Source: Nitrososphaeraceae archaeon (GTDB taxonomy: Archaea; Thermoproteota; Nitrososphaeria; Nitrososphaerales; Nitrososphaeraceae). From it: DNA of 6,003 nucleotides. The position numbers and the translations under genes were made by a program. This document shows positions 1-5,964 of the stretch, piece by piece; position 1 is the stretch's first letter, and each line of letters begins with the position of its first letter. A model generated the notes under the pieces. It ran no database searches. It saw only the letters and a program-made list of their open reading frames with translations, and was not told the DNA's origin. The stretch spans positions 1 to 6,003 of the forward strand of contig JASHSN010000484.1 in assembly GCA_030038695.1 (NCBI GenBank), read 5' to 3'.

Positions 1-280
1 TCTTCCCTTGTTTTCTATCAACCTGCAGGTATACCTTTTCTACTTTCTTATTATGTTGAATAATCAAAGGTTCATTCCATTTGTTGTCTAATGCATATCC
101 CATAGTTGACATCTTCTTTATTGCGTCACCCTGGGCGCCCCTAGTCACACAGTATTGATTACTCTTGCTGCTATATGCCCGTTTAAAATTAAATGTCTCA
201 ATTAAATTTGTAAATACAGGGATATTGTTTGGATTGCACTCCAGTCGCTTCAAAAATGATAGTTCTCTAATGCACGAAAA
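1..280 (-). pseudogene. C-terminal part of a GHKL-type (Bergerat-fold) ATPase, 5' end missing
   Basis: An open minus-strand frame runs from an in-frame TGA (281-283) off the left edge, about 93 codons with no start codon. The translation contains NPNNIPVFTNLIETFNF, then SSKSNQY and TRGAQGDAIKKM, then WNEPLIIQHNKKVEKVYLQV. The Ser-rich turn followed by RGAQGDA looks like the G2 box (ATP lid) of GHKL ATPases, and the block after it like the strands that follow. I recognise it as the rear part of an archaeal histidine-kinase/HSP90/TopoVI-like ATPase, judged by motif only. The first half of the ATP site (the N-box) is absent here. A matching N-terminal half lies on the opposite strand at 3480-4068. 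About 45 bp separate this piece from the dehalogenase remnant upstream of it. The gene may be intact beyond the left edge, but as it stands it has no start. Confidence 0.68.
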
Positions 281-325
281 TCAGCCGGATACTGCTCGCA
301 GCACACACCCCCTCCTCCATGTTAT

Positions 326-1185
<860 letters not shown>

Positions 1186-1207
1186 TAATTGAGATTATGC
1201 TATCCCC

Positions 1208-1238
1208 TGAAGGAATAATTTAACCGGTTATTCCTTCA
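1208..1238 (-). terminator. Hairpin terminator overlapping the SDR stop codon
   Basis: This is a perfect 11-bp inverted repeat: TGAAGGAATAA at 1208-1218 pairs with TTATTCCTTCA at 1228-1238 across a 9-nt loop. The right arm contains the stop codon of the dehydrogenase gene (1236-1238). The position is that of a 3'-end hairpin for a minus-strand transcript. No long T-run follows on the minus strand, so termination by this hairpin is an inference. It separates the SDR from the dehalogenase remnant 23 bp further on. Confidence 0.55.
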
Positions 1239-2000
1239 AATTTGTGCTAGTCCCCCATCGACGAACAATTCGATACCTGTAATGTAACTGCTATCATCGG
1301 ATGCAAGGAAGGCGACGGCTTTCGCGACTTCGTCAGGATTACCCAACCTCCCCATTGGCAACGTGTTGAAAAGGGTTGTCATTAGCTGTTCGGTCTGTTG
1401 TTCATTTTGTGTGTTGTGAATGACGCGAAAAGCAAGTGTGTCTATTGGACCAGGACTGACGGCGTTGACACGGATCTTGCGGTGTTTCAGATCAACAGTC
1501 CACGAACGTGCAAACGATCGTACAGCAGCCTTGGTCGCACCGTAAACACTAACGCCCTCAAACGCTTTGGAAGCAGCAGTCGAAGCAGTTAAAATGATCG
1601 ACCCTCCGTCCCGAAACAGCGGAAGCGCTTTTTGTACTGTGAACAGAAGCCCTTTAACGTTAACACTGAACATTTTGTCAAATTGTGCCTCAGCAATTAC
1701 CTCCAATGGTACAAATTCCCGTAGGCCGGCGTTGGCGAAAAGGACGTCGATTCGGTCTTTTTGCTGTTTCACTGTCTCGTATAGCCGATCAAGATCTGCT
1801 AGATTTGAGACGTCACCCCGAATGCCCATGACATTTCTGCCAATCAGCTTGACTGCTTTATCGAGTTCATTCTGGCGTCGACCAGTGATAAAAACATAGG
1901 CACCTTCTTGGACGAACTGCTGGGCTGTGGCAAGGCCTATCCCGCTATTTCCACCCGTGATGACTGCAATCTTTCCCTCAAGTCGTTTTTCTTGAGTCAT
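1236..2000 (-). CDS. Short-chain dehydrogenase/reductase (classical SDR)
   Basis: This 254-residue protein has the full set of classical SDR motifs, so it should be a cytosolic NAD(P)H-dependent oxidoreductase. Visible motifs are the Rossmann TGGNSGIG (15-22), GRR at 40-42 after beta-strand 2, GDV (62-64), NAG (90-92), and the catalytic tetrad Asn114, Ser140, Tyr153 and Lys157 (YGATK). [10 protein letters not shown] (179-188) and a C-terminal [11 protein letters not shown] close the fold. The two Arg after strand 2 favour NADPH over NADH (inference from the family). Length is typical and nothing is missing. The substrate cannot be told; the sequence resembles 3-oxoacyl-ACP-reductase-like or glucose-dehydrogenase-like SDRs. 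The ATG is chosen because a TATA-like box lies about 26 bp upstream and there is no Shine-Dalgarno, which fits a leaderless mRNA. Its base composition looks more GC-rich than its neighbours, which would fit acquisition from bacteria. Confidence 0.95.
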   Translation of the reverse strand: MTQEKRLEGKIAVITGGNSGIGLATAQQFVQEGAYVFITGRRQNELDKAVKLIGRNVMGIRGDVSNLADLDRLYETVKQQKDRIDVLFANAGLREFVPLEVIAEAQFDKMFSVNVKGLLFTVQKALPLFRDGGSIILTASTAASKAFEGVSVYGATKAAVRSFARSWTVDLKHRKIRVNAVSPGPIDTLAFRVIHNTQNEQQTEQLMTTLFNTLPMGRLGNPDEVAKAVAFLASDDSSYITGIELFVDGGLAQI

Positions 2001-2021
2001 ATAATACAGACTGTACCTGTG

Positions 2022-2031
2022 ATTATTTAAA
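2022..2031 (-). promoter_or_regulatory. TATA-like box of the SDR gene
   Basis: On the minus strand the sequence TTTAAATAAT lies with its centre about 26 bp before the ATG at 2000. Archaeal TATA boxes sit about 26-27 bp before the transcription start, so transcription would begin at or next to the A of the start codon. No GGAGG-like site precedes the ATG, in agreement with a leaderless transcript. Confidence 0.55.
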
Positions 2032-2108
2032 ATCAGTAGTATAGTATAACTTAGTTAGTAATATTGACATTACCGAGATCACTACCAGGATCTTAACGTG
2101 TTATTAAC

Positions 2109-2335
2109 ATGACATTAGATTCCTACAACCTTGACATTTTTAATAATGAAACAATTGATAAAGAATTTGTAAAAAAAGACGAGTGGAGATAGATGCCGTT
2201 CTAGAGCAAGTCGGCGATGAAAGACTTTGGGAATATATAATGGGAAAGCTGATTGAGTTATTTCCAACTAGGGACTACAATCGGGCTATTTCAATGCCTG
2301 CAGTCGAAACCCTATATCCACGGATGACAGGCTGA
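2109..2335 (+). pseudogene. Unrecognised small gene, apparently frameshifted at an A-run
   Basis: An ATG at 2109 opens a 27-codon frame (MTLDSYNLDIFNNETI..., stop 2190-2192). A second frame then reads VEIDAVLEQVGDERLWEYIM...KLIELFPTRDYNRAISM and on to a stop at 2333-2335. This second stretch looks protein-like, with a regular amphipathic pattern. Adding one A to the A7 run at 2171-2177 would fuse the two into a protein of about 75 residues. I do not recognise the family. After the stop comes a very GC-rich stretch that, in yet another frame, would encode an Ala/Gly-rich tail ending at 2396-2398. It could be a decayed gene, a sequencing error, or chance open frames. Confidence 0.33.
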
Positions 2336-2373
2336 GGCGGCTGCGGCGGACCCTGGGGCGGCTGGTGGTTATC
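2327..2373. other. Short GC-rich tract
   Basis: About 45 bp rich in GGCGGCT-like units (GGCGGCTGCGGCGGA, then GGGGCGGCTGGTGG) stand out against AT-rich flanks. One plus-strand frame (from 2330) reads as an Ala/Gly-rich peptide. Origin unknown; it could be the tail of the broken upstream gene or an inserted fragment. Confidence 0.4.
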
Positions 2374-2399
2374 CTTATGTTATGTGTCTAAGGGCTTGA

Positions 2400-2777
2400 C
2401 TATTCTTTTTTGTAAGAAAGAGTCTTATCTTTCCAAATATCTCTGTCTCCCCACAACTGTGTCTTCCAAGCAGTAAATTCAACAATCTGAGAGTGGTCTA
2501 TAAACAAGTTAACCTCTGACCCAAATTGCTTAAGATACCATTTAAGAACAGGTGGATCTGATGCTTCAAACATAAAGGAATCAAAACCAAATCTTTTGTT
2601 TAGTTCATTAATAATATCCACTCTCCATTAATCTGGTGGTAAATCTTCAGTAATGCCTTCCGATTCAAGCATCATAATTTCTGCACCAACACTTTGATGC
2701 ATATCTATTTCATCTAATAGTTCATCTAGCGTCTTTAACTTTGTTTGTAGACTGTAGATGAAAGCTTCCTTTTCCAT
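2400..2777 (-). pseudogene. Phosphosulfolactate synthase (ComA-like), C-terminal third, interrupted by a stop
   Basis: ComA-type enzymes join sulfite to phosphoenolpyruvate, the first step of coenzyme M synthesis in methanogens; bacterial and other homologues have related or unknown roles. Reading minus from 2777, one frame gives QTKLKTLDELLDEIDMHQSV, then GAEIMMLESEGITEDLPPD, then a TAA at 2628-2630. It continues in the same frame with WRVDIINELNKRFGFDSFMF, EASDPPVLKWYLKQFG and EVNLFIDHSQIVEFTAWKTQ to the TAG at 2400-2402. The blocks LESEGITE, FMFEASDP and NLFIDHSQIVE are typical of the end of this TIM-barrel family. Full-length proteins have about 250 residues; here only about the last 110 remain and the N-terminal two-thirds are absent from the window. 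A single base change in the stop (for example to AAA or GAA) would rejoin the frame. A GTG at 2619-2621 opens a 73-codon frame but is not a credible start. Confidence 0.8.
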
Positions 2778-2964
2778 CAATCATAGCATGTTCCTCAGCA
2801 AGCTTCTCAGAAAGCAATATGTGTACAGTTTCCGGGAGTGTGTACAACTTCTCGCTCTTGTTTTCACAAGTGCCTAAATAAGAACCGACCAGCATATCCG
2901 CAGCTCCGCTAGTAGGTCCAATGCCTACAAAATTGTTGACTTCCTCGCTCTCAGCGAGGCCCTG
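2722..2964 (-). other. Unassigned open frame with protein-like composition
   Basis: A minus-strand frame stays open for 80 codons between TGA at 2965-2967 and TGA at 2722-2724. It overlaps the start of the ComA remnant in another frame. It reads in part VNNFVGIGPTSGAADMLVGS and LPETVHILLSEKLAEEHAMI. The first ATG is at 2893-2895. I do not recognise it. The composition looks like real protein rather than noise, so it may be a fragment of another lost gene fused to the ComA remnant, but chance cannot be excluded. Confidence 0.25.
2943..2959. repeat. Perfect 7-bp hairpin
   Basis: CCTCGCT (2943-2949) and AGCGAGG (2953-2959) form a perfect inverted repeat with a 3-nt loop (CTC). It is GC-rich in an AT-rich setting and lies at the upstream end of the unassigned open frame. 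It could be a transcript end or a cloverleaf remnant; no T-run follows on either strand. Confidence 0.5.
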
Positions 2965-3124
2965 TCATGGTCATCGTCCTCGTCGTCATTCACTCACTGT
3001 TGTATTTGCTTTCTAACCGCAACACAGTACTCCTAGGGCCGTCTTTCTTCTTAACGACCGTACTACATAGTGTGTATATAACAGAAAGATCGAGTGATAC
3101 CTCGGCCTTCAGGCTACATGCGGC

Positions 3125-3230
3125 TACACATACACCAGATAGGGGATGTTTATTTCAGATAAACAAGCTAAATTAAACAAAAAACCAACAAAATCGAGAT
3201 AGAGACACCCTTGGGGGGTGTGTATGTGTA
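3125..3230. repeat. Imperfect inverted repeat TACACATACACC
   Basis: TACACATACACC at 3125-3136 is matched on the opposite strand by TACACATACACACC at 3217-3230, with ten bases identical in a row. The arms are about 80 bp apart. A smaller hairpin, ACACCC (3205-3210) with GGGTGT (3216-3221), overlaps the right arm. The sequence is low-complexity CA/TG, so this may be chance. It could also be a worn terminal repeat pair. Confidence 0.3.
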
Positions 3231-3457
3231 TTATGATGCCGCTTCATTTTCCTCGGTGTTGGTGTCTGCTATGCCTCTAGTGTCCAGGGACATGCAGGCC
3301 TGTTCTGGTCCAAAAGTCGAAAGTATTGGTCCCAAGGACGAATTAAAGGAAGTTCATTGGGCGGCGATCGATAATATATGATGAAATACGGCACGTAACG
3401 TAGCATCCACAACATGTGACACAGAGCTAGCACTGAATTTGTATTGCGTTCTAAGAC

Positions 3458-3465
3458 TTAAAAAG
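3458..3465 (+). promoter_or_regulatory. Possible TATA-like box of the N-terminal ATPase fragment
   Basis: TTAAAAAG is centred about 25 bp before a GTG codon at 3486 and about 19 bp before the TTG at 3480. Archaeal spacing would favour a leaderless start at GTG 3486. An in-frame TAA at 3459-3461 excludes any start further upstream. Confidence 0.35.
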
Positions 3466-3479
3466 GATCCGGAACTAAC

Positions 3480-4068
3480 TTGAGAGTGAGCTCAGCAGAC
3501 AAACCTACGTCAAAAACCAGAGATAAAGAAGCAGACATGCCACCACCATTATTTGATAACAAAAACCCGTCTGATAAAGACAACGGGGAAGTTACATTAG
3601 TAGAGTTTGTTCCATATTTAGAAAATGGTTTGAGAAAGAACCAAAATGACCAAAACGCTTTTGATGAGAAAGCTGATCCCCCTGTCGATAAGGGGGTTGA
3701 TAAAATTGAAGAAAAAGACAAGCCCAATAAGCATGTCGATAATCAGGATGAAAAAGAGTCAAAAAAGGTAACCCCCTCCCTTCTCCCTTCCACTTGTGAT
3801 ATATTCTCATACAAAAGGCATAGTATGGATTACTTCACAGTTAATGGTGTTATTCTAAGAACTGGATATGCATACAAGAAGTATTGGTATATTCTTATTA
3901 TCAAAGAGCTGCTTGATAATGCAGCTGATTTCCTGTCGAAATATTATCGAGGTTACAGTTTCTTTTTTGATACCTTTTATCAATACGACTGTACTGAAGA
4001 AAATCATGTTTACACTTTCAAATGCGTCTGAATTGATTGTAATTGACCAAGGATTTTCAGTATTATAA
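3480..4068 (+). pseudogene. N-terminal part of a GHKL-type ATPase, frameshifted and truncated
   Basis: The frame from TTG 3480 (or GTG 3486) to TGA 4029-4031 encodes 183 residues. Residues 1-105 are charged, rich in Lys, Asp, Glu and Pro, and probably disordered. Residues 115-155 look folded: DYFTVNGVILRTGY, then IKELLDNAADFLSKYYRG. The block IKELLDNAADF (141-151), with Glu143 and Asn147, fits the N-box of Bergerat-fold ATPases (GHKL), whose Asn binds Mg-ATP. After residue 160 the frame loses sense. In the next frame, reached by dropping one T from the T6 run at about 3963-3968, it continues INTTVLKKIMFTLSNASE and stops at TAA 4066-4068. Everything after that (ATP lid, transducer) is missing here, while a fragment with exactly those parts lies on the minus strand at 1-280. 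Family assignment is by motif recognition. Confidence 0.72.
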
Positions 4069-4076
4069 GTTAAGTA

Positions 4077-4253
4077 TCATAATTTAGGCCAACTACCTAT
4101 ACATCTAAGATATCTTCTTACTGCCTTTCCCAAATTCTCTTCCGTTCCATAATTATGGTTTGCACATACACCCTTCTTCAAATTCCTGTTCACCCTTGTC
4201 TCTACTGGATTTAGATTCGGAGAACGCTTTGGCAGATATATTACAGTTAACCA
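4077..4253 (-). mobile_element. IS630-like transposase, C-terminal fragment
   Basis: A minus-strand frame between TAG (4254-4256) and TGA (4077-4079) gives 58 residues: LTVIYLPKRSPNLNPVETRV, then NRNLKKGVCANHNYGTEENL and GKAVRRYLR. The LPxxSPxLNPVE block is the hallmark end of the DDE/DDD catalytic domain in IS630/Tc1-mariner transposases, with its last acidic residue in NPVE, followed by the usual helical tail. Full-length proteins have over 300 residues, so about four-fifths are missing, including the other two catalytic acids. No start codon, terminal repeats or target duplication can be identified. It begins within 10 bp of the truncated ATPase fragment, so it marks a past insertion or rearrangement there. 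Confidence 0.75.
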
Positions 4254-4367
4254 CTAACATGCGAAACATACATGCGCGTAGATTGTAAAATTCTATTGCT
4301 AGCTTCAGATCTGACAATAAATTTTTATCTGCTTGAATGCGTTTTAGAAACTGAGAATCAGATTAGA

Positions 4368-4376
4368 TTTTAAATA
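4368..4376 (+). promoter_or_regulatory. TATA-like box of the Rieske gene
   Basis: TTTTAAATA is centred about 28 bp before the ATG at 4401. Transcription would start within a few bases of the ATG, and no Shine-Dalgarno is present, again matching a leaderless archaeal transcript. This supports 4401 as the start. Confidence 0.55.
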
Positions 4377-4400
4377 GTGAAAACCTGACTGATTGTTTAG

Positions 4401-4712
4401 ATGACTAAATTTTTCGTTGGGAAGGCCTCTGATATTCCACACGGAAAAATAGTTCATATGATGATAGATAAAAAGAAGGATGTTCTGGTTGTCAATATAG
4501 GAGGAAATTATTATGCTGTAAGCAACATTTGTTCTCATGAAGGACTTAGACTTCATGAAGGCAGACTCAAAGGCAAGGAATTGGTATGTCCATGGCATGG
4601 TGCAAAATGGGATGTAACGACTGGAAAGCTGGTGCTCTTCCCTGAGAAATTGAAATCACTTCGTTCATTCAAAGTCAGTATAGAAAACGGTAGCGTGTAT
4701 GTAGAAGGATAA
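4401..4712 (+). CDS. Rieske [2Fe-2S] ferredoxin
   Basis: This complete 103-residue protein is a stand-alone Rieske domain. The cluster ligands are Cys44 and His46 (CSH) and Cys63 and His66 (CPWH), 16 residues apart, as in Rieske-type ferredoxins of aromatic-ring dioxygenases and NirD-like proteins. The family core AVSNICSHEGLRLHEGRL and ELVCPWHGAKWDVTTGK is intact, and the C-terminal strands SFKVSIENGSVYVEG complete the fold. There is no signal peptide or membrane helix, so it is a soluble cytosolic one-electron carrier. Its redox partner is not encoded nearby: no oxygenase or reductase lies in the window. Small Rieske ferredoxins of this kind are common in soil thaumarchaea (recalled, not searched). 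It is transcribed alone from its own leaderless promoter and is the best-preserved gene between two decayed loci. Confidence 0.95.
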   Translation: MTKFFVGKASDIPHGKIVHMMIDKKKDVLVVNIGGNYYAVSNICSHEGLRLHEGRLKGKELVCPWHGAKWDVTTGKLVLFPEKLKSLRSFKVSIENGSVYVEG

Positions 4713-4738
4713 ATGTTCTGTGGTAACTTAAACGATTT

Positions 4739-4849
4739 TGGACCTATGGCCAATGTTTTACCATAATATTCTATAGCTCCAGTATAATTACCTAGATTGG
4801 AAAGTGCCGCGCCTTTACTATTTAACGCATGATGCGGCTTTACGTTAGC
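4739..4849 (-). pseudogene. Remnant of a TPR-repeat protein, one repeat
   Basis: On the minus strand, after a TAG at 4850-4852, the frame reads ALNSKGAALSNLGNYTGAI followed by EYYGKTLAIGP. This fits the tetratricopeptide consensus of archaeal TPR proteins (ALxxKGxALxxLGNYxxAIEYYDKALAIDP): the Leu-Gly, Tyr, Ala and final Pro positions are all kept. Only about one 34-residue repeat is left, with no start. After the repeat the frame runs on antisense to the 3' end of the Rieske gene, where it has no TPR character. TPR proteins mediate protein-protein contacts. This piece is a leftover of a larger gene. Confidence 0.72.
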
Positions 4850-5100
4850 CTATCGCCTAACATACATGTTTTACACCTACAAAAGGCATCCTATCGATAC
4901 AAGAAACCAAGAGGCCCTTTATTTGCTCGCTCAACCATCCGGCCTCGTTAGAGAAATGGTGTGCAGTTCCAAAAGCAGTGATTACTAGCAAAATTGATTA
5001 GATGTTGTTCAGAAGCAGACACACGTATGGATAGAGAATTGTTTAAAAGGATCTGAAATCGAGGTTGGGTGATAATTCCATGTTATCGTTTTGCAAGAAT

Positions 5101-5118
5101 AAAAAATACCTATTTTTT
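5101..5118 (+). terminator. AT-rich palindrome ending in T6
   Basis: AAAAAATA (5101-5108) and TATTTTTT (5111-5118) form a perfect 8-bp inverted repeat around CC. Either strand ends in a run of six T, which in archaea can suffice for termination. There is no obvious gene just upstream on either strand, so its role is uncertain. Confidence 0.35.
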
Positions 5119-5301
5119 GTTCCCGCATTCTCAGATTCTAGTGCCGGGTTTAATTAACCATCAATATGATAATGATAACAATTGTACTAGGCCCGGGATC
5201 TTGCCGTAAAAGGAGTGTTTGGAAGAGTATAGTTTAGTTATGGCTACTGAACAATGCTACTGCATCGAAATAATCCTGGTACAGGAGTATAAGCGACAAT
5301 T

Positions 5302-5339
5302 AAGGAATTAGCTGCGGAAATTAGGTTAAGCTATTCCTT
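5302..5339. repeat. Imperfect hairpin AAGGAAT-AGCT
   Basis: AAGGAATTAGCT (5302-5313) pairs with AGCTATTCCTT (5329-5339); eleven pairs form with one bulged T. The loop is 15 nt. The AAGGAAT part resembles the arm of the SDR terminator (1208-1238), which may be coincidence. Confidence 0.4.
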
Positions 5340-5465
5340 CACGAGACAGCATAATCTCAGAAGTACGTTATTTAGCTATCCCATGTGCCCACTTGACTTA
5401 GTGCACAATTAGACTGATCGTTCTTGTTCAGCTCATGTATAAACGGTAGTAACCCTGGTGTGTTC

Positions 5466-5501
5466 ATATCGCAGGACATGGCGATACTGAGTGAATATCG
5501 C
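5466..5501 (+). promoter_or_regulatory. Repeated ATATCGC able to compete for one hairpin arm
   Basis: ATATCGC occurs at 5466-5472 and again at 5495-5501. Between them GCGATA (5481-5486) is complementary to both copies, giving two alternative 6-bp stems with 8- and 9-nt loops. Both exclude full formation of the 13-bp hairpin, because they use bases of its left side or outer stem. The layout resembles a switch between alternative folds; a regulatory role is inference only. Confidence 0.3.
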
Positions 5502-5528
5502 GCTAGCATATTCACTCAGTCAACGCCA
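5479..5528. repeat. Long hairpin, 13-bp perfect stem plus 5-bp outer stem
   Basis: ACTGAGTGAATAT (5486-5498) and ATATTCACTCAGT (5508-5520) are perfectly complementary across a 9-nt loop that holds the palindrome GCTAGC. Outside, TGGCG (5479-5483) pairs with CGCCA (5524-5528), leaving a small internal loop (AT against CAA). No coding sequence explains it. A T-rich stretch follows from 5535. It is the strongest secondary structure in the window and could be a terminator, a small structured RNA or a transposon end. Confidence 0.65.
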
Positions 5529-5614
5529 CATTGCCTTGTTCTTTTTCTTCTTGGTTCGTTACACGTATTTGTAATTAGGCCATCCTAATATTTATACTAA
5601 CTTTTGATTCTCAT

Positions 5615-5636
5615 ATATGAAAATACATTTTCATAT
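5615..5636. repeat. 22-bp near-perfect palindrome
   Basis: ATATGAAAAT (5615-5624) and ATTTTCATAT (5627-5636) are perfectly complementary around AC. It lies about 80 bp before the promoter of the zinc-ribbon gene. It could be an operator for a dimeric regulator or a hairpin. AT-rich background weakens the case, but 10 perfect pairs is long. Confidence 0.5.
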
Positions 5637-5715
5637 TAGACAAGTAAACATCCATATTCTCAATTTATAGAATCAACTCGCCGTTTAGGCAATTTTTAGC
5701 TAGAACATATTGAAA

Positions 5716-5724
5716 TTAATATAA
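5716..5724 (+). promoter_or_regulatory. Possible TATA-like box of the zinc-ribbon gene
   Basis: TTAATATAA is centred about 25 bp before the TTG start at 5745, the spacing expected for a leaderless transcript. A second TATA-like site (TTATAAAT, about 5727-5734) is too close to 5745 and would start transcription inside the gene. Confidence 0.4.
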
Positions 5725-5744
5725 CATTATAAATGATATATTAA

Positions 5745-5948
5745 TTGAAAGAGACGTATTGTACTAGCTGCAAAATCAATGTGAAGCTCAATGATATCAA
5801 ATATTCGAAACTCGCAAATAACAGGCTCGCGATAGAGGGATGTTGTTCTATATGTAAAACAAAGCTACTGAAGCTTAGTGTAATGCCACGGTCAGGAAAA
5901 AAACCCATAAAAAGAAAACGTAAATGGCATGGAATATACCAAAATTGA
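5745..5948 (+). CDS. Small zinc-ribbon protein (DUF5679-like) with a basic tail
   Basis: This 67-residue protein carries two Cys pairs, Cys6-x2-Cys9 (CTSC) and Cys34-x2-Cys37 (CSIC), 24 residues apart, so it should bind one zinc as a ribbon. The middle, with KYSKLANNRLAIEGCCSIC, fits the pattern of small archaeal zinc-ribbon proteins (DUF5679 type: Cys pair, a strand with N-R/G, a second Cys pair). Unlike the shortest members it has a strongly basic C-terminus (GKKPIKRKRKWHG, about 51-63), which suggests nucleic-acid or ribosome contact; the function is unknown. Start: an in-frame TAA lies directly upstream at 5742-5744, so TTG 5745 is the first possible codon and the only one that leaves the first Cys pair a normal distance from the N-terminus. 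No Shine-Dalgarno is visible. It converges with the gene entering from the right, and the two stops are only a few bases apart. Confidence 0.75.
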   Translation: MKETYCTSCKINVKLNDIKYSKLANNRLAIEGCCSICKTKLLKLSVMPRSGKKPIKRKRKWHGIYQN

Positions 5949-5964
5949 GATCTTAATCGATCTC
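5947..5964. terminator. Hairpin between two converging genes
   Basis: GAGATC (5947-5952) pairs with GATCTC (5959-5964) over a 6-nt loop. It starts in the stop codon of the zinc-ribbon gene (TGA 5946-5948) and covers the stop of the opposite gene (5953-5955). The position is right for a shared bidirectional transcript end; the stem is short. Confidence 0.4.

Larger units (their letters stand above)
2965..3479. other. Gene-poor stretch of about 515 bp
   Basis: No gene is supported here. A plus-strand frame is open from 3172 to a stop at 3379-3381 (69 codons, first ATG at 3271) and includes CSGPKVESIGPKDELKEVHW, but I recognise no family and there is no good start. A minus-strand run of Asp/Glu codons (complement of about 2968-2990) suggests the tail of an acidic protein, without a usable frame around it. 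The stretch ends with a possible TATA-like box ahead of the ATPase remnant. Confidence 0.5.
4850..5744. other. About 0.9 kb without a credible gene, rich in inverted repeats
   Basis: No frame here is convincing. Short open stretches exist: plus 4861-4998 (ends SLEKWCAVPKAVITSKID), plus about 5289-5411 (begins ATIKELAAEIRLSYSFTRQ with no start), and minus 5372-5509 (45 codons from ATG). None has a recognisable family or promoter. What stands out are hairpins at 5101-5118, 5302-5339, 5479-5528 and 5615-5636, listed separately. The stretch may contain non-coding RNA or be the remains of mobile DNA. Confidence 0.5.

Noticed and set aside
1567..1899. 110-codon plus-strand frame
   Set aside because: Wholly antisense to the SDR gene, Ser/Thr/Arg-rich as expected of a shadow frame; the same applies to the frame at 1398-1592.
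2967..3176. 69-codon plus-strand frame (MVIVLVVIHSLLYLLSN...)
   Set aside because: The hydrophobic start is produced by a GTC/GTCG repeat complementary to Asp codons; no promoter, ribosome site or family match, and the rest looks random.
3678..3696. Hairpin CCCCCT/AGGGGG inside the ATPase N-terminal fragment
   Set aside because: A six-pair stem in coding DNA encoding a repeated Val-Asp-Lys pattern; no sign of a separate function.
3458..3810. Two overlapping minus-strand frames of 89 and 72 codons
   Set aside because: Both are antisense to the charged N-terminal region of the ATPase fragment; Ser/Phe/Leu-rich shadow translations of its Lys/Glu/Asp codons.
4344..4753. Two minus-strand frames over the Rieske gene
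   Set aside because: Antisense to a gene with all four cluster ligands; only the part beyond 4739 (TPR remnant) has meaning.
5239..5411. Short plus-strand frames around 5240-5308 and 5289-5411, the second beginning ATIKELAAEIRLSYSFTRQ
   Set aside because: Suggestive of a helix-turn-helix or transposase piece, but no motif is complete, there is no start and the frame is interrupted by stops; not enough to call.
5372..5509. 45-codon minus-strand frame from ATG 5509 (reads MNTPGLLPFIHELNKNDQS)
   Set aside because: It starts inside the large hairpin, has no promoter and no recognisable family, and is short enough to be chance.
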